A DNA stretch of 64,000 bases, from positions 84,545 to 148,544 of the forward strand of contig JAJYPL010000001.1 in the NCBI GenBank assembly GCA_021795355.1, written 5' to 3'. Source of the DNA: a bacterium. GTDB lineage: Bacteria > SZUA-79 > Acidulodesulfobacterales > Acidulodesulfobacteraceae. The notes beneath the pieces were generated by a model that was given only the letters and a program-made list of their open reading frames with translations, had not been told where the DNA came from and did not search any database. The position numbers and the translations under genes were made by a program. Below, in pieces: positions 1 through 7,828 of the stretch. Position 1 is the stretch's first letter. Each line of letters opens with the position of its first letter.

Positions 1-1368
1 ATCCGGATTTATTTCTGTTTTCTTTTCGTTTTTATGTTTATGGTAAACTAAAGATATGGCGCAATTTTTACATAAAAATTGATGTCCGCAGGAAGTGCAT
101 ATTAAAAACGTAGAAAATCCCCTCCTGTTTAAAAAAAGCAGAACCTGTTTTTCGGCGGCAATGTTTTCCGTTATTAATTTTACGGTTTCTTCCGATAAAA
201 TTTTATCCTTAAATTCTTTTTTAGTAAGAGTTTTAAATTCGGATTTGAGATTTATCAGCTCTATATCGGGGAGCGTTTTGCCTTTAACCCTGTTTTTTAT
301 ATAAATATATTCATATTTTTTTAATACGGAGGCATTATAGTAAGACTCCAAAGATGGCGTAGCCGAACCAAGTATACATACCGAGGAAGTTTTCTTGGCT
401 ATCATAACCGCAGCGTCTCTTGCGTTATAAAGAAGACCCGACTGCTGTTTATAAGAACCGTCGTGTTCTTCGTCTATTATTATAAGTCCCGGATTTTTCA
501 GAGGAGAAAAAACTGCGGATCTGGCTCCCAGAATAAGTTTAATGTCACCGTTCATTATCCTGATATGGTTTATCAGTTTTTCTTTTTTCGATATTTTGCT
601 GTGAAATACGGCGAAGGCGTTTTGTTTTAAAAGTTTTTCAAAACGTTTTTTTATGAGGTAAATAAACTGGTTGGTTATAAAAATTTCAGGGACGGTAATT
701 ATAACCTGCTTATTTAAAGACAGCACGTAATCTATAAGATTAAAATATACTTCAGTTTTGCCGCTTGCCGTGACCCCGTGAAGCAGGAAAGTTTTATAAA
801 AGCCGTCCGAGATAGATTCTTTTATGAGATTTACGGCGTTTTCCTGGTCTTTAGTCAGTTCGTATCCGGCTTTTGAAAGGAAACCGTTTGCGTATTGTCC
901 TTGCAACTTTAAGTTGCCGCGATTATTTTTTTTCAGGAAATCTTCGGCCTGTTCGGAAACGCTGGCGGAACTTTGATCGAAACTTTCGGCTTCTTCAAAG
1001 TATTTATCGAGCAGGTCGAATCGTTTTACGTCTAAAGAGGGCAAAACAGTATCAAAAACCCTGGATATATTTTCGTGATAATACGAGGCTAAAAAATTAA
1101 AAATATCTTTACGCGAATCCGTAAAAAAACTTGCCCTTGAAATACGCAATACATTTTTTAATTTTATCGGTTTATTTTGCTTTAAATTTTCTTTTTCTTC
1201 GTCATCGTCTTTTTTTACGTCGTAAATAAACCCGTAAACGGTTCTGTTTTTTAATGAAACAAGCACCGCCCTGCCTGTTTCCGCTTCGCTTTCAAAATCT
1301 TCGGGTATTATATAGGTGAACTTTATATCCGTTCCGCTTTTAGGAATTACTATATCCGCCGTCGTCAT
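1..1368 (-). CDS. priA: Primosomal protein N' (PriA helicase), 3' end cut by the window edge
   Basis: PriA is a superfamily 2 DNA helicase that restarts stalled replication forks by loading the primosome. The frame is open from an ATG at 1368 to base 1, giving 456 residues of a protein usually near 730. The N-terminal part resembles the 3'-end-binding domain. Walker A reads GVTASGKT at about residues 198-205, with Ala where most PriA have Gly, and the Walker B box DEEH is at about 299-302. Near the cut edge a zinc-binding run CTSCGHQFLCKNC is visible, the usual PriA cysteine insert. No clear Shine-Dalgarno precedes the start; a TATAAT-like box at 1377-1382 lies so close that the message may have almost no leader. 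The remaining helicase domain is outside the window. Confidence 0.93.
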   Translation of the reverse strand, partial: MTTADIVIPKSGTDIKFTYIIPEDFESEAETGRAVLVSLKNRTVYGFIYDVKKDDDEEKENLKQNKPIKLKNVLRISRASFFTDSRKDIFNFLASYYHENISRVFDTVLPSLDVKRFDLLDKYFEEAESFDQSSASVSEQAEDFLKKNNRGNLKLQGQYANGFLSKAGYELTKDQENAVNLIKESISDGFYKTFLLHGVTASGKTEVYFNLIDYVLSLNKQVIITVPEIFITNQFIYLIKKRFEKLLKQNAFAVFHSKISKKEKLINHIRIMNGDIKLILGARSAVFSPLKNPGLIIIDEEHDGSYKQQSGLLYNARDAAVMIAKKTSSVCILGSATPSLESYYNASVLKKYEYIYIKNRVKGKTLPDIELINLKSEFKTLTKKEFKDKILSEETVKLITENIAAEKQVLLFLNRRGFSTFLICTSCGHQFLCKNCAISLVYHKHKNEKKTEINPD

Positions 1369-1396
1369 ATACGACTATTATAATATAATTTTTTTT

Positions 1397-1495
1397 AAAG
1401 GTGTCAGATTTATTTATTCTATTACTCCCGGCTGCGTTTACAGTTTATAGTCAAAAAAAGGTGTCGGATTGATAAAATCCGACACCTTTTTTGTT
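1397..1495. repeat. Family A repeat, rearranged copy
   Basis: Two GGTGTC(A/G)GATT ends in direct orientation begin at 1399 and 1459, and a complementary AATCCGACACC end follows at about 1476-1488. Other family A copies have one inward-facing pair of ends, so this copy looks duplicated or rearranged. It fills the space between priA and the radical SAM gene. Confidence 0.7.
1453..1493 (-). terminator. Repeat-derived intrinsic terminator
   Basis: The inner part of the family A copy folds into a near-perfect hairpin, GGTGTCGGATT pairing with AATCCGACACC around a short loop. Read on the minus strand it ends in a run of T. It lies downstream of the radical SAM gene that stops at 1589, so it can serve as that gene's rho-independent terminator. 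Confidence 0.65.
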
Positions 1496-1588
1496 TTTCC
1501 GTCTAAAGCGCGTACGGTTTAAAACCGTCGGCGCTTAGAAGACCTATTAATTTTTAAGACTTCTATCGGCAAATTTCGTTAGAAAAAG

Positions 1589-3019
1589 TTAATTGTTTTT
1601 ACCTCCGTTTAGCGGGTATAGCTGTTTTCTGTAGTAATCCTCTTCGTTTAATTCCAATTTTCTGCCGTCATAGGCAGTGAAATACTTGCCGCCGCCAAAT
1701 TCGGTTTCCCATACCTTGTCGGCAATTTTGCCGTAATTTTCTGAGTATTCGTCCATCTTGTCCTTAAGTTCCGTGATTATAGACTCTCCACCTTCCTGAG
1801 CTGCTTTTGCTCCGCCTTCCGAAACTACTTTTCTTAATATTTTCGGATGGTCTATTATCATGCATGGACGAAGTCTGTTCTTAACCCCCATCTGTTCTTT
1901 TCTGATGGATTTAAAATACATGGAGTTTAAAATTTCTTCCATAGATTTATCGAAAATATTGTCTGCTGCAAACTGGGCAAATACGCAAGGTTCTACTCCG
2001 CCGTTTGCGTTTACGTGAAGATAGACGCGTCCCCCCGAAAGGCATCCGTGAGAAAGTACGCCGTCGTTCCAGAAATCGGCAACCACTATCGGCTTTGTTT
2101 CCCTGATTTCAACTACCCTTTTTCTTCTGAAATTGCGCTGTTCAGGCGTCGGCATAAGATTTACGTCAGGCTCCCGCCCTATCGGTATATAATTAAAATA
2201 CCAGCCGAGAAAAGCGCCCTGCTTAATGTAAAAATCTATAAATTTGTCGCTTACGATTAGTTCGTTGTTGTATCGGGTAGCGGTCGCCGAAAACCCGAAC
2301 AGGACTCCGTTGTCTTTAAGATTATTCATAGCCGATACTACCTTTTTAAAATGTCCCTTGCCTCTTCTTTCATCGGTTTCATCCTCAAATCCCTCTACGC
2401 TTATGCATGGAAAAACATTCCCTATATTAGACAATCTTTCGGCAGTTTTGCCGTCTATAAGCGAACCGTTCGTGTATATCTGGAAATAGCAGTCGCTGTT
2501 TCTTTCTAAAATATCGAACAGGTCTTTTCTTACGAAAGGTTCTCCTCCAGATATAGTGTAAAAGAAGATGCCGAATTTTTTTCCCTCGTCTATAATCTCG
2601 TTAATTTTTTCGAAAGAAAGTTTATCGTTACGGGTATAATTTGCGGAATAGCACCCGTAGCATTTTAAATTGCAGTGCATTGTAGGGCTTATAACGTAAA
2701 AAAGAGGCGGATAAAATCCGTTTTTTTCTATAAACGCTTTCCTTCTGTCTCCGCTTAGCAAAAGAAAGTTTGAGATAAAGTTATCTAATATTCCCTGTTT
2801 TACGTTTTTAGATAAATGCGGAAATTTTCTTTTTAATCCGATAAAAATATGATCGAAAAAAATCTTTCCGGCAGGAGCCTCAAAATTATTGATTTTATCG
2901 GAAAGTTTAATTATAGTTTCATCGCTTAATTTAGGCAACACATAGTTTCCTGCAAAGTGAAATACGTTTTTTACTACGGAACTTTTAACAGACCGTTTCA
3001 ACGAAGATAATCCCTCCAT
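1589..3019 (-). CDS. Radical SAM protein with SPASM-like C-terminus
   Basis: This 476-residue protein has the radical SAM iron-sulfur motif CNLKCYGC at residues 116-123 and the SAM-binding GGEP at about 158-161. Later cysteines (in SHGCLSGG, VEPCVFA and RPCMI) resemble the auxiliary-cluster region of SPASM or twitch proteins. An N-terminal helical region of about 105 residues precedes the barrel. The substrate is unknown. No small precursor-peptide gene lies beside it, so a peptide-maturation role is not supported by context. It is a single-gene unit with its own promoter at 3162-3189, a palindrome downstream of that promoter and a terminator at 1453-1493. Family assignment is firm; function is open. 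Confidence 0.85.
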   Translation of the reverse strand: MEGLSSLKRSVKSSVVKNVFHFAGNYVLPKLSDETIIKLSDKINNFEAPAGKIFFDHIFIGLKRKFPHLSKNVKQGILDNFISNFLLLSGDRRKAFIEKNGFYPPLFYVISPTMHCNLKCYGCYSANYTRNDKLSFEKINEIIDEGKKFGIFFYTISGGEPFVRKDLFDILERNSDCYFQIYTNGSLIDGKTAERLSNIGNVFPCISVEGFEDETDERRGKGHFKKVVSAMNNLKDNGVLFGFSATATRYNNELIVSDKFIDFYIKQGAFLGWYFNYIPIGREPDVNLMPTPEQRNFRRKRVVEIRETKPIVVADFWNDGVLSHGCLSGGRVYLHVNANGGVEPCVFAQFAADNIFDKSMEEILNSMYFKSIRKEQMGVKNRLRPCMIIDHPKILRKVVSEGGAKAAQEGGESIITELKDKMDEYSENYGKIADKVWETEFGGGKYFTAYDGRKLELNEEDYYRKQLYPLNGGKNN

Positions 3020-3133
3020 TTTTTCCCTCCCGATTAAAATAAAATTAATATTTTAATTATTTATAGTTCATAATTAAACGTTATATATCAATTAATTATA
3101 TTAATTAAAAGAAGTTATTCGAGGTTTAAAAAA

Positions 3134-3148
3134 GGTAAAATATTTACC
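3134..3148. promoter_or_regulatory. Palindromic operator candidate
   Basis: GGTAAA-ATA-TTTACC is a perfect 6-bp inverted repeat around a 3-bp centre. It sits 14 bp downstream of the predicted -10 box of the radical SAM promoter, about where transcription would start. A repressor bound here would block initiation. No regulator gene is adjacent, so the binding protein is unknown. Confidence 0.4.
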
Positions 3149-3161
3149 GTTTCTTATTAAT

Positions 3162-3189
3162 ATTTTATCGCAGGTATTCAAAAAGTCAA
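3162..3189 (-). promoter_or_regulatory. Sigma70-type promoter of the radical SAM gene
   Basis: On the minus strand TTGACT (-35) and TAAAAT (-10) are separated by 16 bp, both close to consensus. The start of transcription would fall near 3155, giving a leader of about 135 nt before the ATG at 3019. Confidence 0.6.
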
Positions 3190-3209
3190 GAGCGTGTTTG
3201 CAATTTCGG

Positions 3210-3238
3210 TTGCAATTTTAATTTTTTTTTGGGATAAT
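3210..3238 (+). promoter_or_regulatory. Sigma70-type promoter of tRNA-Ala
   Basis: TTGCAA and GATAAT are spaced by 17 bp. Transcription would begin near 3245, just before the mature tRNA at 3249. It is divergent from the radical SAM promoter about 20 bp away. Confidence 0.6.
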
Positions 3239-3248
3239 GATTAAACGT

Positions 3249-3324
3249 GGGGGGTTAGCTCAGTTGGTAGAGCGATGCCTTCGCATGGCATAGGCCAGGG
3301 GTTCGAATCCCCTATCCTCCACCA
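3249..3324 (+). tRNA. tRNA-Ala (anticodon CGC)
   Basis: A complete 76-nt cloverleaf is visible: acceptor 5' strand GGGGGGT pairing with ATCCTCC, D arm GCTC-AGTTGGTA-GAGC, anticodon stem ATGCC/GGCAT around the loop TTCGCAT, T arm AGGGG-TTCGAAT-CCCCT, and an encoded CCA end. The loop gives anticodon CGC, which reads the alanine codon GCG. The G3:U70 pair, the main identity element of alanyl-tRNA synthetase, is present. No integrase or duplicated tRNA end is seen beside it. Confidence 0.96.
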
Positions 3325-3486
3325 CTTAAAACCACAGTATTTAGACTCATTTTAAGCCGTTTATATAAAAATCCACGCTCGACATATTTTCTTAATTTTA
3401 CTAAAATTTAGGTAAATTTAACGAATTTTAGATACAAAACACTATCACGACTATTCGGTAATACGGGATTAATTTTAGGAGTTGCT

Positions 3487-4158
3487 TTAATACGAAAGCA
3501 TTATATTTGCAGATATCGTTTTACAGAAGTTTTTTACGTTATTCCAATCATGCCATTTTTTATCTAGATTTTTATATTTAGCTAAATCGCTTTCTTTTAA
3601 GTCGTAAGGCAAAGGATTTGAGAGTTGAATGAGCAGTTGCATCAATGCAGATGCATTATTTTCCTGAGGATATATTTTATCGAAATCTTTTAAAGCATCT
3701 TTGGTTTTTTCGAATCCTATGTGGTCTGATAAAGCAGCAAAATCTATATAATCGCGAGCAGCATTTCTGCTGATAATTAAAAATGCTTTAATCCTTAAAA
3801 TTTCCGGTTCCGTAGGAATAGTTAGCTTCTGCCCTTTATATTCCATAGTTTTAGTTTCAAGCGGTGCAGTTCTTTTTAGTTGTCTAATACCTGTTTCTAT
3901 ACCTTTAAAATTGCCGAGTATTAAAACAGGGGGTTTTATCCTATTAGTCTTCCAGCCGGAAACCGATTCTAACGTCTTTAATATTTCGTCGAACTTGTCT
4001 TTTAAATTATTAACTACAAAATCGGTATCGTTGGAGGTTCTGTGTTCGGCATATATTGCAGAAGCTGTTCCGCCTACCACTATGGCATCGGGCAAAATCG
4101 CATTAATCCTTGCTATATTAGAAACTACCCCTTCCCAATCATCTTTATCCTTAGGCAT
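3487..4158 (-). CDS. Nucleotidyltransferase of the AbiEii/AbiGii type
   Basis: The 223-residue protein carries the DNA polymerase beta-like nucleotidyltransferase signature: GGTASAIYAEHRTSNDTDF near residues 29-47, with the GG loop, the Arg-Thr-Ser step and the paired acidic residues. In AbiE-type systems such proteins are toxins that add nucleotides to RNA, typically tRNA. The start overlaps the stop region of the upstream 90-residue ORF by 8 bp, so the two are co-translated, as in toxin-antitoxin pairs. The antitoxin partner does not show a recognisable winged-helix AbiEi domain, so a toxin role is inferred. It lies downstream of tRNA-Ala but on the opposite strand. Confidence 0.7.
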   Translation of the reverse strand: MPKDKDDWEGVVSNIARINAILPDAIVVGGTASAIYAEHRTSNDTDFVVNNLKDKFDEILKTLESVSGWKTNRIKPPVLILGNFKGIETGIRQLKRTAPLETKTMEYKGQKLTIPTEPEILRIKAFLIISRNAARDYIDFAALSDHIGFEKTKDALKDFDKIYPQENNASALMQLLIQLSNPLPYDLKESDLAKYKNLDKKWHDWNNVKNFCKTISANIMLSY

Positions 4159-4423
4159 TTAGCGAGCCTTCTTTTAAAAATAACGCTAAATTATGCCATA
4201 AATGATATTTCTGCTCCGTCGGGTCGGAAATATAGCGTCCGGTTATTTTTAAAACATCGTCCAAAATTTCAGGGTGATTCAGACAATAATCCCTTAATTT
4301 AATCCATGAAGTTATGTCGCCCCTGGATATTATATCATCTATAGCCTCTAGAGGAAGCCCTTTTGCGATATCTACGTTTATATGACGATGGTTCATAATA
4401 TCGTATGTTTTTATGTTTTCCAT
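4151..4423 (-). CDS. Small partner protein of the AbiEii-like nucleotidyltransferase
   Basis: This 90-residue protein is not recognised with certainty. It looks helical and soluble, with a motif region GDITSWIKLRDYCLNHPEIL in the middle. It is the first gene of a two-gene unit and overlaps the nucleotidyltransferase by 8 bp. Position, size and coupling suggest an antitoxin or accessory subunit, but no DNA-binding motif is obvious. Transcription would have to start in the short A+T-rich gap above 4423. Confidence 0.6.
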   Translation of the reverse strand: MENIKTYDIMNHRHINVDIAKGLPLEAIDDIISRGDITSWIKLRDYCLNHPEILDDVLKITGRYISDPTEQKYHLWHNLALFLKEGSLNA

Positions 4424-4473
4424 ATTTTTATTATATCATATCTTTTGCAATAAACACTCTGCATTGAAATGCC

Positions 4474-5760
4474 TTAAAATAATTTCTTTATCGCTTCCGT
4501 AATAATTTCAACGGTTTTGTCCAAGCCGGCTTTAGTATGTTTGGAGCTTACGAACATTGCTTCATATTGTGAAGGCGCAATAAATAACCCTTCGTTTAAC
4601 ACCGAAGCGAAAAAATCTTTAAACCTGTTTGTATCGGATTTCATAACGTCGTTAAAATTGACGACGCCTCCGCCTTTTAAAAATACGGTAAGTATCGAAG
4701 AAATAGAATTTATTGTTATTTTATCGCTAAAATTTTTAAGTTCGTTTTTTAAACCGTCTATTAAATAATTTGCCGAGGAATTTGCCTTAGATACGGCGTC
4801 GTCGCTTTCTATAGCTTTTATAGTTGCAATACCGGCGGCTACGCATACCGGATTGCCCGATAAAGTGCCTGCCTGATAAACGGGTCCGAGCGGAGAAAGA
4901 AATTCCATTATGTCTTTTCTGCCGCCGAAAGCTCCTATGGGAAGTCCGCCGCCTATTATTTTGCCGAGGCACGTAATATCCGGTTTTAAGCCGAATAAAC
5001 CCTGCGCTCCGCTTTTAGAAAGCCTGAATCCTGTAATAACTTCGTCGAAAATTACGAGCGAACCGTTGTCGTGAGCTAAATTTATCAAGTCGTTTAAAAA
5101 ACCTTCTTTCGGCAAAACGACGCCCATGTTTGCCGCAACGGGTTCTATTATAACTGCGGCTATCCCTTTTTTGTTTGCTGAAAAAAGCTCTTTGACGGAC
5201 GATATGTCGTTATAAACTGCGACCAAGGTATCTTTAGAAAGACTTTCCGTTATGCCTGCGCTTGAGGGAACGGACGTAGTCAGCGCTCCGGAGCCTGCTT
5301 TAACCAGCATAGAATCGGAATGTCCGTGATAGCATCCTTCAAATTTTATAATTTTGCTTCTTCCGGTAAAACCTCTCGCAAGCCTCAGGGCGCTCATCAC
5401 GGCTTCGGTTCCGGAATTTACGAGTCTGACTGATTCTATAGACGGAAAATATTTATTTATTAAACCGGCAAGTTCTATTTCCGCTTCCGTCGTGGCGCCG
5501 AAACTGAAGCCTTCCGAAGCGGCGGACCAGACGGCTTTAACTACTCTTTCGTCGGCGTGCCCAAGGAGCATCGGGCCGTAAGACATTACGTAATCGATAT
5601 ATTCGTTTCCGTCTATATCGTAAATTTTATCGTCTTTAGCCCTTTTTACGACTATAGGCGATAATCCGACGGATTTAAATGCCCTTACGGGACTGTTAAC
5701 GCCTCCGGGCATAAGCGATTCGGCATGTTTTACGGCATTTAAACTTTTATCTCGTTTCAT
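4474..5760 (-). CDS. hemL: Glutamate-1-semialdehyde 2,1-aminomutase
   Basis: HemL converts glutamate-1-semialdehyde to 5-aminolevulinate, the committed precursor of haem, sirohaem and cobalamin in the C5 pathway. The 428-residue length is typical. Diagnostic stretches include the opening MPGGVNSPVRAFK, the NSGTEAVMSALRLAR loop, YHGHSD, IFDEVITGFR, and the PLP lysine in CLGKIIGGGLPIGAFGG. The start overlaps the stop of the upstream hydrolase by one base (TAATG), so the two are translationally coupled. Cytoplasmic, PLP-dependent. No other tetrapyrrole gene is in the window. Confidence 0.96.
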   Translation of the reverse strand: MKRDKSLNAVKHAESLMPGGVNSPVRAFKSVGLSPIVVKRAKDDKIYDIDGNEYIDYVMSYGPMLLGHADERVVKAVWSAASEGFSFGATTEAEIELAGLINKYFPSIESVRLVNSGTEAVMSALRLARGFTGRSKIIKFEGCYHGHSDSMLVKAGSGALTTSVPSSAGITESLSKDTLVAVYNDISSVKELFSANKKGIAAVIIEPVAANMGVVLPKEGFLNDLINLAHDNGSLVIFDEVITGFRLSKSGAQGLFGLKPDITCLGKIIGGGLPIGAFGGRKDIMEFLSPLGPVYQAGTLSGNPVCVAAGIATIKAIESDDAVSKANSSANYLIDGLKNELKNFSDKITINSISSILTVFLKGGGVVNFNDVMKSDTNRFKDFFASVLNEGLFIAPSQYEAMFVSSKHTKAGLDKTVEIITEAIKKLF

Positions 5761-6863
5761 TATAAAAATTTCCTTCCGTTTTTATTATTTTTTACGGTTT
5801 TTTTAGCGGCGTTTTTATCGTATTTCGGCAGATAAGGGGCAAAAAATTTAAAAACCTCCATATTCCAGCCGGGAAGTACGACGTGGCCGCTGTTTTTGGC
5901 GACGAAAAGCTTTTTCTTCGATTTAATAAGTTTATACACTACCAATGTGCCTTTAGGCGGACAGTCTTCGTCTTTAAGTCCTATGCCTATCATAACGGGA
6001 ACTTTTATCCATTTTGCAAAATGTTTGGTATCTACGTAATATAAAGACCGCATAACTTTAGCTTTGTCTTCCGGATGCTTCTTTAGAAAAGCTTTAACTT
6101 CCATATAGGGACCCATTTTTGCAAGCGGCATCTGCACCGGAATATCGCTTAAAAACGGAACGTCTCCCGCCGCCGCCGTAACGTGAGGATCGATAGCGGC
6201 GTCGATTAGAGACAGTCCTCCTCCCATACTTCCGCCTGTAACAAAAATATATTTATTGTTTATATCTTTATAGTGTTCAAGAAATCTTAAGGATGCAAGG
6301 GAATCCATTACTATTTTTACCATAGAAAAACTTTTTACGTGAAGAATTCCGTTAGTCATAAGACCCGGGAAACCTGGATGGTAAACCGTCGCGCTTCTGC
6401 CGTGACCTCTTAGATCGATCGAAAGAGCCGCATATCCCCTTCTTGCAAAAAAATGCGCCCAGCCGGGCGTTCCGTAAGAACCGTAACCGTGGAGCAGAAG
6501 AACGCCTGGATATTTTTTTCCTTTGACGCCGTACGGAATTGCAAAATAGCCTTTCAGCTGAAGTCCGTCGTAAGAAGTAAGAGTTAAACTGTATGTTTCT
6601 ATTTTATTTGTTTTATCGTTATAAAGCGGTCTTAAAGAATAAACGACTTTCTCGGTGCGGAGATGGGCGTACATTTTATGCCAAAATTTTTTAAACTTTT
6701 GATATCTTGTAAGTTTAATTTTAGAAACTTTTGATTTTGCAGAAGATAGCGACCTTTTGGACTGCGTTTTAAAATTTTTATATAATAGTGTTCCTGCGGC
6801 TAAAACGACAACGACTATTAATAATGTTATTAAAACGGTTTTATTTTTATTATTTGTTTTCAT
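5760..6863 (-). CDS. Membrane-anchored alpha/beta hydrolase
   Basis: The 367-residue protein starts with a single hydrophobic helix (residues 9-27) and a Lys/Ser-rich stalk, which would place the catalytic domain outside the cytoplasmic membrane. The alpha/beta hydrolase fold is shown by the oxyanion loop HGYG (125-128), the DLRGHGRS strand turn, the nucleophile elbow GGSMGG with Ser212, an acidic residue in GLKDEDCPP and the final catalytic His in NSGHVVLPGW. It resembles acetyl-xylan esterase or dipeptidyl-aminopeptidase-like esterases; the substrate cannot be told. It is the promoter-proximal gene of a pair with hemL, with no obvious functional link. Confidence 0.82.
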   Translation of the reverse strand: MKTNNKNKTVLITLLIVVVVLAAGTLLYKNFKTQSKRSLSSAKSKVSKIKLTRYQKFKKFWHKMYAHLRTEKVVYSLRPLYNDKTNKIETYSLTLTSYDGLQLKGYFAIPYGVKGKKYPGVLLLHGYGSYGTPGWAHFFARRGYAALSIDLRGHGRSATVYHPGFPGLMTNGILHVKSFSMVKIVMDSLASLRFLEHYKDINNKYIFVTGGSMGGGLSLIDAAIDPHVTAAAGDVPFLSDIPVQMPLAKMGPYMEVKAFLKKHPEDKAKVMRSLYYVDTKHFAKWIKVPVMIGIGLKDEDCPPKGTLVVYKLIKSKKKLFVAKNSGHVVLPGWNMEVFKFFAPYLPKYDKNAAKKTVKNNKNGRKFL

Positions 6864-6926
6864 AATTAATTTTTTATTTTTTATATAGCAGTATATATTT
6901 ATTAATATTAGTATAAAGAATCATAT

Positions 6927-6980
6927 AAAAAGGCATCTATGAATTTAAATTTATTCAATTTATTCATAGATGCCTTTTAT
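6927..6980 (-). terminator. Bidirectional intrinsic terminator
   Basis: A 17-bp perfect stem pairs AAAGGCATCTATGAAT (6928-6944) with ATTCATAGATGCCTTT (6962-6978) around an A+T-rich loop. T runs flank it on both strands. It lies 45 bp downstream of the cytochrome stop at 7025 and insulates it from the hydrolase-hemL unit. Confidence 0.8.
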
Positions 6981-7024
6981 TTTTAATTATGTTAATTAAT
7001 TTTGCTTGATGCTGCTATAAACGC

Positions 7025-7492
7025 TTATTTTAAAGATTCAAGGTATTCCGCAACTGTTTTTAACTGTGTCGGATTAAGGTTATGATTCGGCATCATAGTG
7101 GTCTTATTGTGAACCTTAGGGGTATTAATCTGAACTTCCAACCAGTGTATAGAGTGTCCCCTTGTTCCTTCTTTGTCGAGATTAGGACCTATCGATCCGC
7201 CTTTTCCGTTGATTATGTGGCATCCTTCGCAACCCTGAGCGTTAATAATTTTCATTGCCGCGGCTTTTAAATTTCCTGCGGCCGGTTTAGAAGCAGACGC
7301 TGTTTTTGTTTTTGCTTTTGTTTTTATTTTAGAAGTTTTTGCTGCTTTCTTTGCTGCTTTCTTAGCTTTTTTAACCGGCTTAGTAGTTGCAGCGGGCTTT
7401 TTTGCGCATCCGTAAAGACTGAAGCTTACCAATACTAAAAATAATGCAGTAAATAAAACGGTTAACCCTTTTTTTCCTTTCAATGCTTTCAA
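7025..7492 (-). CDS. Monohaem cytochrome c lipoprotein
   Basis: The 155-residue protein has a lipoprotein signal peptide ending in the lipobox SLYGC with the modified Cys29. A Lys/Ala/Thr-rich tether follows (residues 30-75), then a cytochrome c domain. The haem motif CEGCH is at 88-92, and the distal ligand is most likely a Met of the TTMMPNHNL loop (133-134). This is a small electron carrier tethered on the periplasmic face, with a basic tether that may hold it near membrane lipids. No oxidase, reductase or cytochrome maturation gene is beside it, so its partner is unknown. Its promoter at 7673-7700 is one of the best sigma70 sites in the window. Confidence 0.87.
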   Translation of the reverse strand: MKALKGKKGLTVLFTALFLVLVSFSLYGCAKKPAATTKPVKKAKKAAKKAAKTSKIKTKAKTKTASASKPAAGNLKAAAMKIINAQGCEGCHIINGKGGSIGPNLDKEGTRGHSIHWLEVQINTPKVHNKTTMMPNHNLNPTQLKTVAEYLESLK

Positions 7493-7672
7493 TTTCTTAC
7501 CCTCCCTAAATAAATTAAATTAAATTTATAATTGTTTTGCCGTATTTTGCCGTCGCATGTATGTATGGTTAATTTAACGAAGACGAAAGATAAATAAATC
7601 TTAGTTCATATTAAATATTTAATATTTGCCTTTGACTTAATCTTTCACCCGCCGCTATCGTGTATCTTATAT

Positions 7673-7700
7673 ATAATATAACTATTTTTAAATTTGTCAA
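7673..7700 (-). promoter_or_regulatory. Sigma70-type promoter of the cytochrome c gene
   Basis: On the minus strand a perfect TTGACA is followed after 16 bp by TATTAT. Transcription would begin near 7666, giving a leader of about 170 nt. The rest of the 336-bp gap 7493-7828 holds only the two short repeats listed here and A+T-rich DNA. Confidence 0.55.
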
Positions 7701-7706
7701 TAAAAA

Positions 7707-7747
7707 TTTTAATATATAAATTTTAATATATAAATTTTAATATATTT
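7707..7747. repeat. A+T tandem repeat, 14-bp unit
   Basis: The unit TTTTAATATATAAA occurs almost three times in tandem. It lies directly upstream of the cytochrome promoter and could act as a bent or easily melted element, but no function is shown. Confidence 0.6.
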
Positions 7748-7748
7748 T

Positions 7749-7819
7749 GGAATTATGCACTTTAAAAAGCAAAGGTTTGTATTTGTTATGCAATCTCGCT
7801 TTGTCAAGTGCATAATTCC
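7749..7819. repeat. Inverted repeat with 14-bp arms downstream of the TIGR03960 gene
   Basis: GGAATTATGCACTT (7749-7762) is exactly complementary to AAGTGCATAATTCC (7806-7819), with 43 bp between. The loop has no coding potential. It is either a long-loop terminator of the gene stopping at 7829 or a miniature mobile element. It does not match the other repeat families in the window. Confidence 0.55.
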
Positions 7820-7828
7820 GTATATTTT

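Noticed and set aside
3249..4423. Genomic island inserted at tRNA-Ala
   Set aside because: No integrase, no repeat of the tRNA 3' end and no shift in composition beyond the nearby gene pair are seen.
7749..7819. Integron attC site
   Set aside because: Arms are perfect rather than bulged, and the core RYYYAAC/GTTRRRY sites are missing.
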